Source of the DNA: Reyranella sp.
Lineage (GTDB): Bacteria; Pseudomonadota; Alphaproteobacteria; Reyranellales; Reyranellaceae
Direction of reading: 5' to 3'
NCBI GenBank assembly: GCA_021732285.1
Contig: JAKFVH010000111.1
Coordinates: forward strand, 1-38,448
DNA: 38,448 nt
The notes under the pieces were generated by a model. It worked only from the letters and a program-made list of their open reading frames with translations, made no database searches and had not been told where the DNA came from. Both the position numbers and the translations under genes were made by a program. Below are positions 8,174-15,816 of the stretch, piece after piece (the first letter of the stretch is position 1; each line of letters begins with the position of its first letter).

Positions 8174-9028
8174 CTAGTGCGGCGGCATCGGGATGAAGAC
8201 CGGCGGCGGGCCGGACATCTTCGACCGCGCCTTGATGTCGGCATCGTTGGCGCCGTGCGGCTTCAGGTAGACGTAGAACGGCGTGCGGCGCTCGACGATG
8301 TCGTTGCCGGGCTGGGCGCTGCGGCTGATCAGCATGTCGGACTGGATGCGGACATGCATGTAGCCCGGGATCAGCTCGGCCCAGCCCGTCACCTCGGGCG
8401 TGAACAGCACGTCGTAGGAATAGGCGTCCAAAAGCCTGATCACGCCGCTGGCCGCCTCGCCCACGGGACGTGACGGCACCTGCTGCCAGGTCATGCCGGT
8501 CTGCACGTAGACGCCGACCGCGTTCAGCATGATGTAGAGCGGCCGCGCCGTATCGATGTTCTGCAGCGCCATGGTCATGCGGTAGGACTTGCCGTCGGGC
8601 TCGAGCGCGATGCGCTTCAGCTCGACATAGAGCGAGTTGCGCGCGTCGTGCTCGAGCAGCAGCCGCGCCTGGCGCTGCTGCTGCAGGGCGCGCTGCTGCC
8701 AGATGCCAATGCCGCCGTCGATCGCGAAGGCCGCACACAGGATCGCCACCGTGCCCATCACCACCGGCGACTGCCAGAGTTTCAGCCCGCGCCCCAGTTT
8801 CACGGCGAACCCGGCCGGCGGCTCGACCGGCCGCCGCGGCGCGGCTTCGCGCAACTTCTCGAGCAAAGCGCTCTCGCCCTTCTCGCTTGCCTCTTCGGCG
8901 ATGCCGAGCCGGCGGCGCAGCACGCGCGCCTCGGACTGGCCCGCCGCCACCTGCCGCCACAGGTCGCGGATCAGCGCGTCCTTCTCGGGCGATGTGAGCT
9001 TGGCGAGATCGGGCCGCTTGGCGTTCAT
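8174..9028 (-). CDS. Membrane-anchored protein of unknown function, last gene of the propeller/ABC operon
   Basis: The 284-residue product has a charged N-terminal cytoplasmic part (residues 1-80; SPEKDALIRDLWRQVA and a Leu/Arg-rich helix) and one membrane segment (about 89-110, VVMGTVAILCAAFAIDGGIGIW). A ~170-residue extracytoplasmic domain of mainly beta character follows (YRMTMALQNIDTARPLYIML, VTGWAELIPGYMHVRI), ending in a Pro-rich tail. I do not recognise the family. The start overlaps the stop of the ABC ATPase gene (ATGA), so translation is coupled, and the protein probably acts with that transporter, perhaps as its periplasmic partner or adaptor. Confidence 0.8.
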   Translation of the reverse strand: MNAKRPDLAKLTSPEKDALIRDLWRQVAAGQSEARVLRRRLGIAEEASEKGESALLEKLREAAPRRPVEPPAGFAVKLGRGLKLWQSPVVMGTVAILCAAFAIDGGIGIWQQRALQQQRQARLLLEHDARNSLYVELKRIALEPDGKSYRMTMALQNIDTARPLYIMLNAVGVYVQTGMTWQQVPSRPVGEAASGVIRLLDAYSYDVLFTPEVTGWAELIPGYMHVRIQSDMLISRSAQPGNDIVERRTPFYVYLKPHGANDADIKARSKMSGPPPVFIPMPPH

Positions 9029-9690
9029 GGCGCGATCGTACCGCCGGCGATATGGACGATCTGCTCGGCCTGCTCGGCCAGCGCCAGGTTATGCGTGACC
9101 AGCACCAAGGTCGTGCCGAGCTCGCGGTTGACGGCCAAAAGCTCGTCCATGATCTCGATCTCGGTCTGCTCGTCCAAGTCAGAGGTCGGCTCGTCGGCCA
9201 GCAGCAGCACGGGATCGTTGATCAGCGCCCGGGCGATGGCGGCGCGGCGCTGCTCGCCGGCCGAGCATTCCCCGGGATAGGCGTCGAGATGATCGCCCAG
9301 CCCCATGCGGCCGAGCAGCATCGCCGCCTTGCCGTAGATGTCGGCGTCTCCCCGCTTGCCGAGCAGGGCCGGCAAGGCGACGTTGTCGACCAGGCGCAAG
9401 GTCGGCAGCAGGCTCGCGAACTGGAAGACGAAGCCCAGGCGGCGATTGCGGAAGGCCGCCAGCTTGTCGTCCGACAGGCCCCAGATGTCGGTGCCGTCGA
9501 TCACGACGCTGCCGTCCGACGGCCGGCTCAATCCACCGACCATGGCCATCAGCGAGGACTTGCCCGAGCCCGAGCGGCCGATGATGGCGGCGTAGCGGCC
9601 GGCCTCGACGTCGAGGTCGATGCCGCCCACGGCCAAGACCTCGCCGCGCTCGGTGACATAGCTTTTGCGCAAGGCGCGGCACGACAGCAT
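9025..9690 (-). CDS. ABC transporter ATP-binding protein (LolD/MacB type)
   Basis: The 221-residue ATPase is complete: Walker A GRSGSGKSS (38-46), Q-loop Gln90 in FVFQFASLLPTL, signature SAGEQ (143-147), Walker B LLLLADEPTSDLD with D166/E167, and switch His200. Size and the FQFASLLPTLRLVDNV wording match the LolD/MacB/FtsE-like group that works with FtsX-type permeases. The start MLSCRALRKSY at 9690 is 2 bp after the permease stop; the longer upstream frame overlaps the permease and is rejected. It is expected to energise the permease encoded just upstream. Confidence 0.93.
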   Translation of the reverse strand: MLSCRALRKSYVTERGEVLAVGGIDLDVEAGRYAAIIGRSGSGKSSLMAMVGGLSRPSDGSVVIDGTDIWGLSDDKLAAFRNRRLGFVFQFASLLPTLRLVDNVALPALLGKRGDADIYGKAAMLLGRMGLGDHLDAYPGECSAGEQRRAAIARALINDPVLLLADEPTSDLDEQTEIEIMDELLAVNRELGTTLVLVTHNLALAEQAEQIVHIAGGTIAP

Positions 9691-9692
9691 GG

Positions 9693-10904
9693 TCAGGCCC
9701 CGCTGCGCACGAGGTCGTAGGCGTCGCGCCGGCTCGCCCGCCACGCCGGATAGAGCACTCCTAAAACGCCGATGACCGAGGCGAGCACGATCGCACCCAC
9801 GGCAAAGGCGACCGTGCGCGGCAGGTCGATCCACAGGAACGGCACGCCGACATTTTCCAGGTAGTAGACCAGCGAGCGCTCGAACAGGCGCATCACCAGC
9901 ACGCCCAGCACGACGCCTAAAATGCCGCCGATGCCGGTCGCCAGCACGGCTTCGGTGACCATGACGCCCAGCACCTGGCCGCGCCGCGCGCCGATTGCCT
10001 TCAGGAGACCGAGTTCGCTCCGCCGCTCAGTGACGATGGCGGAGAACAGCACGCTCACCATCAAGGCCATGCTGGCGAACATCAGCACCATCAGGGCGAG
10101 GATGCCGTCGAGCAACGCCGCCAGCCCCTGGCGGATGCCCGACAAGGTCGTGTCGCCGGCCACGACCTTGACGCCCTTGACGTTGGACAGGATGGCGAAG
10201 CGCGCCTGCAGGGGCGTGGCGCCGGGCGCCAGCTCGGCCAGGAAGCCCGTGACCTTGCCCGGCGCCAGCACGGCGGGTTTCGTGCCGTGGCCGCCGATCG
10301 CTTCCCTGAGCGCCTCGAGCGTGGCGAAGGACATGAACACGCCGCGCTCGTGGGTGCCGACGCCAGTGCGGCCGAGCCGTCCATAGACGACATGCGGCTT
10401 GCCGAAGATCAGGAGCTGGCTCCCCAGCACGCCATCGCGTGCCGCGCCCAGGATGACGTCGCCCGCTTGCAATGGCCGATTGAGCTTCTCGACCAACCAG
10501 GGCTGCACGGTGAAATCCTGCGCCGGCTCGAAGCCTACAAGGTCGGCCGATTCGTGATGGCTGCCGATGCCCGAATGCTCGACCCTCACGATCTTCTGGG
10601 CGGCGATGCGGCCCAGACTCGTGATCCGCGCCTTGGCCAGCACATCGGCATCGAGCACCAGCTCGCTGGGCTCGACGACGAGCAGCGAGGCGGCGATGTT
10701 GGTGAGGGCGCCCTCGGGCACCACCATCATGTCGGCGCCCAAGCGGGTGAAGCCCACCGCCATGCTGCGGTCGATGCTCTGCATCAGCACGGCGCCGGTG
10801 AAGACGACGCCGCTGCCCAGGGCGACCGCCGCGATCAGCAGGAGGCTGCGCGCCTTGCGGCGCCCGAGGTTCTGGAGGGCGAGGCTGAGGAGCAGCCAGC
10901 GCAT
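9693..10904 (-). CDS. ABC transporter permease, FtsX/MacB-like
   Basis: The 403-residue product has the four-helix MacB/FtsX layout. One N-terminal membrane helix (about 18-40, LLLIAAVALGSGVVFTGAVL) precedes a large extracytoplasmic domain (about 45-260), and three C-terminal helices follow with the family wording LFSAIVTERRSELGLLKAIGARRGQV and, at the end, YPAWRASRRDAYDLVRSG. Family members move lipoproteins or small molecules, or act as mechanotransmitters from the outer leaflet. The ATG at 10904-10902 shares one base with the stop of the propeller gene, so the two are translationally coupled. That linkage suggests service to the exported propeller protein, analogous to NosFY beside NosZ; this is inference. 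Confidence 0.9.
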   Translation of the reverse strand: MRWLLLSLALQNLGRRKARSLLLIAAVALGSGVVFTGAVLMQSIDRSMAVGFTRLGADMMVVPEGALTNIAASLLVVEPSELVLDADVLAKARITSLGRIAAQKIVRVEHSGIGSHHESADLVGFEPAQDFTVQPWLVEKLNRPLQAGDVILGAARDGVLGSQLLIFGKPHVVYGRLGRTGVGTHERGVFMSFATLEALREAIGGHGTKPAVLAPGKVTGFLAELAPGATPLQARFAILSNVKGVKVVAGDTTLSGIRQGLAALLDGILALMVLMFASMALMVSVLFSAIVTERRSELGLLKAIGARRGQVLGVMVTEAVLATGIGGILGVVLGVLVMRLFERSLVYYLENVGVPFLWIDLPRTVAFAVGAIVLASVIGVLGVLYPAWRASRRDAYDLVRSGA

Positions 10905-12721
10905 CAAAGCGTGCAGGACCGCGTGTTCTTCATGTGCTCCAGCTTGGTCGGGATGATGACGCAGTCGTGATGCCCGCCGTTGCTCGGCAGGATGCCGATC
11001 AGCGTGTCGGTCGAAGTGTCGATCACCGAGATGCCGCTCTGCTGGCGTTGGAAGCCCGAGAACGGCGTGATCAGGTACTTGCCGTCGTAGGTCAGCGCCG
11101 GCGTCTGCAGGTCGGGCCCGATGCCCTGGATCTCCTTGATGATCGTCCAGGTCTTGGTGTCGACCACCATGATGCCGCTGAAGGCCGGCGAGGGATGCAG
11201 GATCGTCAGGTAGAGCTTGGAGCTGTCGATCGAGAACACCATGTGGAACGGGTTGGGATACTTGCCGCGCCACAGCGGATCCTCGACATGGGCGACCTTG
11301 CGCCACTTGGTCGGATCGGGATCGGACGAGTTGAAGATCGAGCAGTTGTTTTCCCGGAGATTGTTCATCATCACCAGGAACTTGCCGTCGGGCGAGAAGC
11401 CGATCTCGTGGCCCGGCGAATGGATCTTGTCGAACACCACCTTCCAGGTGTCCTTGTCGACCTTCTGCACCGGATACTGGCCCTGCGAGTCCTTGTTGAA
11501 CTGCAGGAACGCCGCCGGCTCGAAGTTCTTCTCGGGATCGAGGATGGCGATGCCGCCGCACAGCCGCACGACGGTGGCCGCCCAGCGGCCCTCGGGATGC
11601 CAGATCGTGCCGTCGGCGCCGGTCAGCGACAATGGGTCGTCGCCGGGCAGCGAGCCCTCTTCGACGAACAGCTCGCCCATCGGCACCATTTCCCAGTCGA
11701 TCTTGTTGCCCTTGGTGCCCTTGTAGTCGTAGAGCCCGGTCTTGGGATCGGGATAGATACGCTTGATGGTGAGCGTGCCGCCCTTGATCCAGGCCTCGCG
11801 CAGGTTGGCGACATTGGGCGTCCAGTCGAAGCGCAGGCAGGCCTTCACCTTGGAGGTCGTGCGGTCGAAGCAGGCGGCGATGTCCTTCTGGCCGTCGGTC
11901 ACGAAATAGGACTGCGCGTCCTTCGGGTTCACCGTGACATGCACGCCGAGTCCGAGCCCCGTGCTCTCCGAGACGTTCTCGATCAGCTCCATCTGCGTGC
12001 CGTTGTAGCGCACGCGGTAGATGTTGGTGCCTTCGGGCACGGTCTCCGCCGTGACGGCGGTGTTCATGCCGTAGATCAGCGAATTCTGGCCGCCCTGAGT
12101 CGAGTTGACGAACTCGAAGCCGTGCAGCGGATCGGCGCTGGGGAAGGCGCAGAGATGGTGGCTGATCGGATTGTAGTCGCCGTAGTTCCAGTACCAGATC
12201 GAGCCCAGCACGCGATTCGAGTTGAGGTCGATGGCATAAGTGCCGCCGCCCATCTTGGTCGGCAGCAGGGCGACCCAGTTGCCGAGACTCTGGCCACGGA
12301 TGTCGGCCCGATTGTCGACGACCTCGCGCACGATGTTGTGGCGCTGCGCCTCGGTGTAGTTGGCGCCGGCGTGGCGGATGCCATGGTCGGAGACCGAGCC
12401 GCCGCCGAGCGCGTTGTAGCCCAGCACGCCGGCTTCGGCGGCGACCGCCGTGCCGACCGCAACATTGAACATGGTGCGCCGGCTGACGCCGCGGCTCTTG
12501 GTCGGCGCGGCGACCGCCTTCTTGCGCGCGTCGACTTCCTTCTTCTCGGCCAGGTAGCCCTGGAATTCCTCGTGGTCCTTGGCATCGACCTCGGCGCGGC
12601 GTCGGGCATAGTCGGCGGCCGACGCCCGCGCGGGAAGTTTGCCTCCTTCTGAAACGATCTTGGCTCCGGGTCCTCCCCGTTGAGGCGTCTTGGTGGTCGT
12701 CGGCTTGCCGCGCTTCGCCAT
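10904..12721 (-). CDS. Tat-exported beta-propeller, NosZ/thiocyanate-dehydrogenase-like copper enzyme candidate
   Basis: The 605-residue product has a ~78-residue charged N-terminal extension, then a twin-arginine signal (SRRTMF, 80-85, followed by a hydrophobic Ala/Val stretch to about 100), then a seven-bladed propeller. Blade motifs include GGTYAIDLNSNRVLGSIWYW, HEIGFSPDGKFLVMMNN, FHMVFSIDSSKLYLTIL and ALTYDGKYLITPFSGF. Candidate metal ligands sit at the propeller face: His188/His189 (ISHHLC), His261 (GVHVTV), His438 (HSPGHEI), His493 (NPFHMVF), His584/His585 (GGHHDC), plus Lys156, Glu344 and Asp370. Their order and spacing resemble what I remember of the tricopper site of thiocyanate dehydrogenase, itself related to nitrous oxide reductase. 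One histidine of that set appears absent. There is no CuA domain, so it is not NosZ. RBS AGGGGG precedes ATG 12721. First gene of a four-gene operon. Confidence 0.75.
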   Translation of the reverse strand: MAKRGKPTTTKTPQRGGPGAKIVSEGGKLPARASAADYARRRAEVDAKDHEEFQGYLAEKKEVDARKKAVAAPTKSRGVSRRTMFNVAVGTAVAAEAGVLGYNALGGGSVSDHGIRHAGANYTEAQRHNIVREVVDNRADIRGQSLGNWVALLPTKMGGGTYAIDLNSNRVLGSIWYWNYGDYNPISHHLCAFPSADPLHGFEFVNSTQGGQNSLIYGMNTAVTAETVPEGTNIYRVRYNGTQMELIENVSESTGLGLGVHVTVNPKDAQSYFVTDGQKDIAACFDRTTSKVKACLRFDWTPNVANLREAWIKGGTLTIKRIYPDPKTGLYDYKGTKGNKIDWEMVPMGELFVEEGSLPGDDPLSLTGADGTIWHPEGRWAATVVRLCGGIAILDPEKNFEPAAFLQFNKDSQGQYPVQKVDKDTWKVVFDKIHSPGHEIGFSPDGKFLVMMNNLRENNCSIFNSSDPDPTKWRKVAHVEDPLWRGKYPNPFHMVFSIDSSKLYLTILHPSPAFSGIMVVDTKTWTIIKEIQGIGPDLQTPALTYDGKYLITPFSGFQRQQSGISVIDTSTDTLIGILPSNGGHHDCVIIPTKLEHMKNTRSCTL

Positions 12722-12902
12722 TTGCTGGCCCCCTACTCTTTGGTGACGTTGGCGCGATACTAGACAGACCTTCGCAAAAAAATAAACGTTTTGATGCTTG
12801 CGCGATCACAGAGCACGATTGTCTAGATGTAGAGCTAGGGCTAGAGCTGGTGGTAGCGTTGGTCTTGGCGCAAACTCCGGCCGGCCCATCGGGAGCGCGT
12901 GA

Positions 12903-13571
12903 ATGGACTACATGGTCGTGATCAGTGCCGTCGTGCTCGGCCTCTCCGTGCTCGCGACCCTGGCGAAGTTCCTCGACTGGTTCATGCACTCCGATCCGCG
13001 CACCATGATCCGCACGACGCGCTGGATGCTGTTGCTGCTGCTGCTCGCCTGCATTCCCCTGCTGGTCATCATGATTTCCAATCAGCAGTGGGCGGCGGCG
13101 ATGCTGATCGGCGCCGGCATGCTGGTCATCCCCACCCTGCTGAAGTGGCGGACCCTGTTCGCGCCCCTGCGCGCGGCCTTCGACTACTTCCGGCCAAAGC
13201 CGCGGCCCTTCGACATGGAGATCTGGCAGGATCCGCCGGACGACCCCGAGACGGTGCGCCGGGCGGCCGCCATCCTCGAAGCCTATGTCAGCAAGGCCTC
13301 GCTGATGGCGCTGCGCGACGAGCGCCTCAGCGACGAGGAAGAGCCCGAGGCCGAGCGCATGTCGCGTGGCGAAGCGCTCGAGGTGCTGGGCCTGGAGCCT
13401 GGCGCCGAGGAGGGTGAGATTCGGGCCGCGCACAAGCGCCTGCTGCGGCTGGTCCATCCCGACCGCGGCGGCTCGGCCTATCTCACCAGGCGAGTCTACG
13501 AGGCCCGCGACACGCTGCTCGAGCCGCGGCGCAGGACCAGGACGAGGACCAGGACGGGTGACGATGAGTGA
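12903..13571 (+). CDS. Membrane-anchored J-domain (DnaJ-like) co-chaperone
   Basis: The 222-residue product has three predicted membrane helices (about 3-24, 41-59, 63-81). A linker follows, then a C-terminal J domain (about 155-208) starting SRGEALEVLGLEPGAEEGEIRAAHKRL, with the essential HPD tripeptide at 185-187 followed by RGG. This order, membrane anchor first and J domain last, is that of DjlA/TIM14-like proteins that recruit DnaK to the membrane. The tail RTRTRTRT is encoded by a perfect 12-bp tandem duplication (13533-13556). It is divergent from the propeller operon across a 181-bp gap and overlaps the next gene by 8 bp. Confidence 0.88.
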   Translation: MDYMVVISAVVLGLSVLATLAKFLDWFMHSDPRTMIRTTRWMLLLLLLACIPLLVIMISNQQWAAAMLIGAGMLVIPTLLKWRTLFAPLRAAFDYFRPKPRPFDMEIWQDPPDDPETVRRAAAILEAYVSKASLMALRDERLSDEEEPEAERMSRGEALEVLGLEPGAEEGEIRAAHKRLLRLVHPDRGGSAYLTRRVYEARDTLLEPRRRTRTRTRTGDDE

Positions 13572-13938
13572 CACCAAAGCCGACATTGTCGAGGAGCTTC
13601 GCACCCAGTCCCAGGCCGATGAGGATGTCCATCGGCGGGCTGCGAACGAGATCGAGCGCCTGCGCGCCGCGTTGGGCGTCTGGCAGCCGATGAGCACCGC
13701 GCCCAAGGACGACGTGCCGGTGCTGCTCTACTGCCCCGGCCTCAAGGGCCATGTCGCGCAGGAGATCGTGGTCGGGGTCTGGCGCTTCGACGCCAACCGC
13801 CGCAGCTTCGGCTACTGGGTGAGCGACGTCGGCCAGCTCGACCAGGGCTTCGCCGAGACCGGGCCGTGGATCGAGTACAGCGAGCTGCACCCCGAGATGT
13901 GGGCGCCGCTGCCTGCCCGTCCGGTAGCAAAGGCCTGA
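13564..13938 (+). CDS. Small DUF551-like protein of unknown function
   Basis: The 124-residue product has an N-terminal helix (about 5-37, DIVEELRTQSQADEDVHRRA). Then comes a short domain with WQPMSTAPKDDVPVLLYCPG at the front and MWAPLPARP at the end, the wording seen in phage and bacterial DUF551-type proteins (W-x-MxTAPkD … WMPLP). The central part is aromatic-rich. The start ATGAGTGA at 13564 overlaps the stop of the J-domain gene, so the pair is translationally coupled; this short start is preferred over the longer frame inside the J-domain gene. Function unknown. Confidence 0.75.
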   Translation: MSDTKADIVEELRTQSQADEDVHRRAANEIERLRAALGVWQPMSTAPKDDVPVLLYCPGLKGHVAQEIVVGVWRFDANRRSFGYWVSDVGQLDQGFAETGPWIEYSELHPEMWAPLPARPVAKA

Positions 13939-14044
13939 GCGCGCGACACACTCGATACGATTCACTCCCTCCGCGACATCGGCACGAGACAGACCCCGCG
14001 TAAATCCTCGGCAGACAAGAAACCCGCCTGCCGAAGGACCTGCC

Positions 14045-14467
14045 ATGACCCCCAACCAGATCAAGCTCGTTCAAACGAGCTTCGCCCAGGTCGCCCCGAT
14101 CGCGGCGACCGCCGCCGATCTGTTCTACGGCCGGCTGTTCGAGATCGCCCCGCAGGTCCGCGCGATGTTCCCCGACGACCTGCGCGAGCAGAAGAAGAAG
14201 CTGATGGCGATGCTGGGCACCGCTGTTGCCGGCCTCAGCCACCTCGAGACCCTGGTGCCCGCCGTGCAGGCGCTCGGCCGCCGCCACGCCGGCTACGGCG
14301 TCAAGGCCCAGCACTATGCCTCGGTCGGCTCGGCCCTGCTGTGGACCCTGGAAAAGGGCCTGGGCGAGGCCTTCACGCCCGAGGTCAAGGATGCCTGGGC
14401 AACCGCTTATATCGTCCTCTCCACGACGATGATGAACGCGGCCAACGAAAAGCCTATGGCGGCGTGA
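14045..14467 (+). CDS. Single-domain globin (bacterial haemoglobin type)
   Basis: The 140-residue product begins MTPNQIKLVQTSFAQVAPIA, like Vitreoscilla haemoglobin and the globin domain of flavohaemoglobins. Landmarks are Tyr28 (B10 position, DLFYGRLFE), Phe42 (CD1, MFPDD), His81 (proximal F8, GRRHAGYGV) and the HYASVGSALLWTL helix (G). No reductase domain follows, so it is a stand-alone globin expected to bind O2 or NO. The distal E7 residue falls in a Lys-rich helix (REQKKKLM) and is not clearly assigned. Its 3' end overlaps the convergent next gene by 14 bp. Confidence 0.92.
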   Translation: MTPNQIKLVQTSFAQVAPIAATAADLFYGRLFEIAPQVRAMFPDDLREQKKKLMAMLGTAVAGLSHLETLVPAVQALGRRHAGYGVKAQHYASVGSALLWTLEKGLGEAFTPEVKDAWATAYIVLSTTMMNAANEKPMAA

Positions 14468-14804
14468 CCCCACCCCGCGCCGCCTCTTCGAACGCTTTTC
14501 GCGCCGTAGCCGCCGCCTCGACTGCCTCATCCACCCTGGTCGAGGCGGCGGTATCGATCACGTACAGCACCGCGCCACCCACCAGGATCAGCGCGCCCCA
14601 GACGTAGTAGGTCCATGCCGCCATCTCGAGGCGCAAGAGGACCACGATGAACGGGATCGGGAAGAACACGCCCACGAACCTGATCCAGGTCGCGCGCTGG
14701 TAGGCCTGCGCCTTGGCTTCGGCGTGCGTCTCGAGCGCGACCGCCCGCTGGTGCAGGCCTGACAGATCCTGGGCCAGATCCTGGGCTGGAATGTTTGCGG
14801 CCAT
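14454..14804 (-). CDS. Small two-helix membrane protein, unknown
   Basis: From ATG 14804 the product is 116 residues: an N-terminal amphipathic helix (about 5-40, AQDLAQDLSGLHQRAVALETHAEAKAQ), two membrane segments in the middle (WIRFVGVFFPIPFIVVLLRL and TYYVWGALILVGGAVLYVI) and a C-terminal Ala/Glu-rich helix. A longer reading from 14870 adds 22 residues but lacks a better start signal. It is convergent with the globin gene and shares its last 14 bp. Family not recognised. Confidence 0.65.
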   Translation of the reverse strand: MAANIPAQDLAQDLSGLHQRAVALETHAEAKAQAYQRATWIRFVGVFFPIPFIVVLLRLEMAAWTYYVWGALILVGGAVLYVIDTAASTRVDEAVEAAATARKAFEEAARGGVTPP

Positions 14805-14874
14805 GTGGCGACTCGACGTCTTCGGATCAGCCTGCCACCATTGCCTCTGCAGCACAAACCTTGGGGGCAATCAC

Positions 14875-15096
14875 GTGAAACTGAGCGACAACGACGTCAT
14901 GGTCGCGGCCACCCTGGCGGCGGCCGTCGGCGAGACCATGACCAGCAAGACCGCCGTCGACCTGGTGACGGTGCTGGAGGAGATCATCGACGAACTGACC
15001 AAGCGCGGGGGCACCGGCGCGATGTGCGCGGCGGCGTTCAAGAAGCACTTCCCCGACCAGGTGCACGAGAATCATCAGCACTTCCCCGACCGGTAA
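14875..15096 (+). CDS. Small hypothetical protein
   Basis: Starting at GTG 14875 (preceded by TTGGGGGCAATCAC) the product has 73 residues with helices VMVAATLAAAVGETMTSKTAVDL and VTVLEEIIDELTKRGG, and ends HENHQHFPDR. ATG 14899 is an alternative start. No family recognised. Coding is supported by a coherent amphipathic composition and by its fit between two genes on the opposite strand. Confidence 0.55.
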   Translation: MKLSDNDVMVAATLAAAVGETMTSKTAVDLVTVLEEIIDELTKRGGTGAMCAAAFKKHFPDQVHENHQHFPDR

Positions 15097-15107
15097 CCGC
15101 ACGCCCT

Positions 15108-15695
15108 CTAGCGCGCCGACGTCAGCGCGCCGTAAAGCGTGAGGCTGCCGGCCTGCCCGCGGATCTGCAAAGACCAGTCCGTGAAATGCGTCGCCTCGGT
15201 GCAGCCGCGGCCGCGCCCGTGGAAGATCAGCGTCACCCTGGGCCCGCTCTCGACCAGGCGTCGCAGCGCACCGGCGGCCTGGGCATCGGCGGTGAGTTGC
15301 CACTCCTTGTAGAGGACGGGGCCCAAACCCTCGTCCTTTTCGTCGCCGAAGGGATCGACTTCGAAGATTGAAATCGTGTCCGGGATCGCAAGCGTCAGTA
15401 TGGTCCTGCGATCCGCCTGATCGTGGAAGGCGAACACCATCTCCTTGCCGGTCTGGGTGACGACGAGCTGCAACCTCGTGCCGAGATCCGGGAAATTGTC
15501 GGCCGCGCCTTCGGCAAGAAACGCTTCCTCGGCGAAGGCCATCCGCTCGATCTGGACCCTGCGGACGTCATCGAGCGGCTCGACGGCGACGTAGCGCGCC
15601 CCTCTGTTCGAGCAGCACGCGCAGGCAAGGGCCGCGTCGGTCGAGGACCACAGCGCGACGAATGCCGATGCCAGCGCGGCCAAGTGACGGATCAT
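15108..15695 (-). CDS. Secreted protein of unknown function with an N-terminal Cys cluster
   Basis: The 195-residue product has a signal peptide (residues 1-22, ending in ALA). Directly after it comes the cluster CACCSNRG, whose early cysteines could bind metal or form a disulfide; it is not a convincing lipobox. The rest is a mixed alpha/beta domain with RLQLVVTQTGKEMVFAFHD, a DPFGDEKDEGLGPVLYKEW segment and GPRVTLIFHGRGRGC. Not assigned to a family. It is divergent from the ABC/glycosidase genes across 121 bp. Confidence 0.75.
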   Translation of the reverse strand: MIRHLAALASAFVALWSSTDAALACACCSNRGARYVAVEPLDDVRRVQIERMAFAEEAFLAEGAADNFPDLGTRLQLVVTQTGKEMVFAFHDQADRRTILTLAIPDTISIFEVDPFGDEKDEGLGPVLYKEWQLTADAQAAGALRRLVESGPRVTLIFHGRGRGCTEATHFTDWSLQIRGQAGSLTLYGALTSAR

Positions 15696-15781
15696 GCGTC
15701 AAAGGTACATAGCCCGACGTCAATAAGCACCCAGACAAGTGGCGCCGCCTTTGCCGGGCTCTGTCGGCTGCGCTGGTACCT

Positions 15782-15792
15782 TTCGGCAAAAT
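15782..15792 (+). promoter_or_regulatory. Shared 11-bp motif upstream of the ABC-type gene
   Basis: TTCGGCAAAAT at 15782-15792 recurs exactly at 17594-17604 just upstream of the GH1 gene. It may be a common operator or promoter element. Two copies only, so this is weak evidence. Confidence 0.3.
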
Positions 15793-15816
15793 TACGCTAG
15801 ACTGTGAACTAAGCGC

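Noticed and set aside
10904-12721. True nitrous oxide reductase (NosZ)
   Set aside because: There is no C-terminal CuA cupredoxin domain with its Cys/His/Met ligands, and the nos accessory genes nosD and nosL are absent.
12826-12855. Short TAGAGCT-type direct repeats between the propeller and J-domain genes
   Set aside because: Only two or three imperfect 7-8 bp units; too short to separate from chance.
9693-13706. Very long minus-strand open frame (1337 codons) across the permease and propeller genes
   Set aside because: Only its 3' part (9693-10904) is the real permease. The rest is a shadow of the propeller gene in another frame, rich in Arg, Gly and Ala with no domain.
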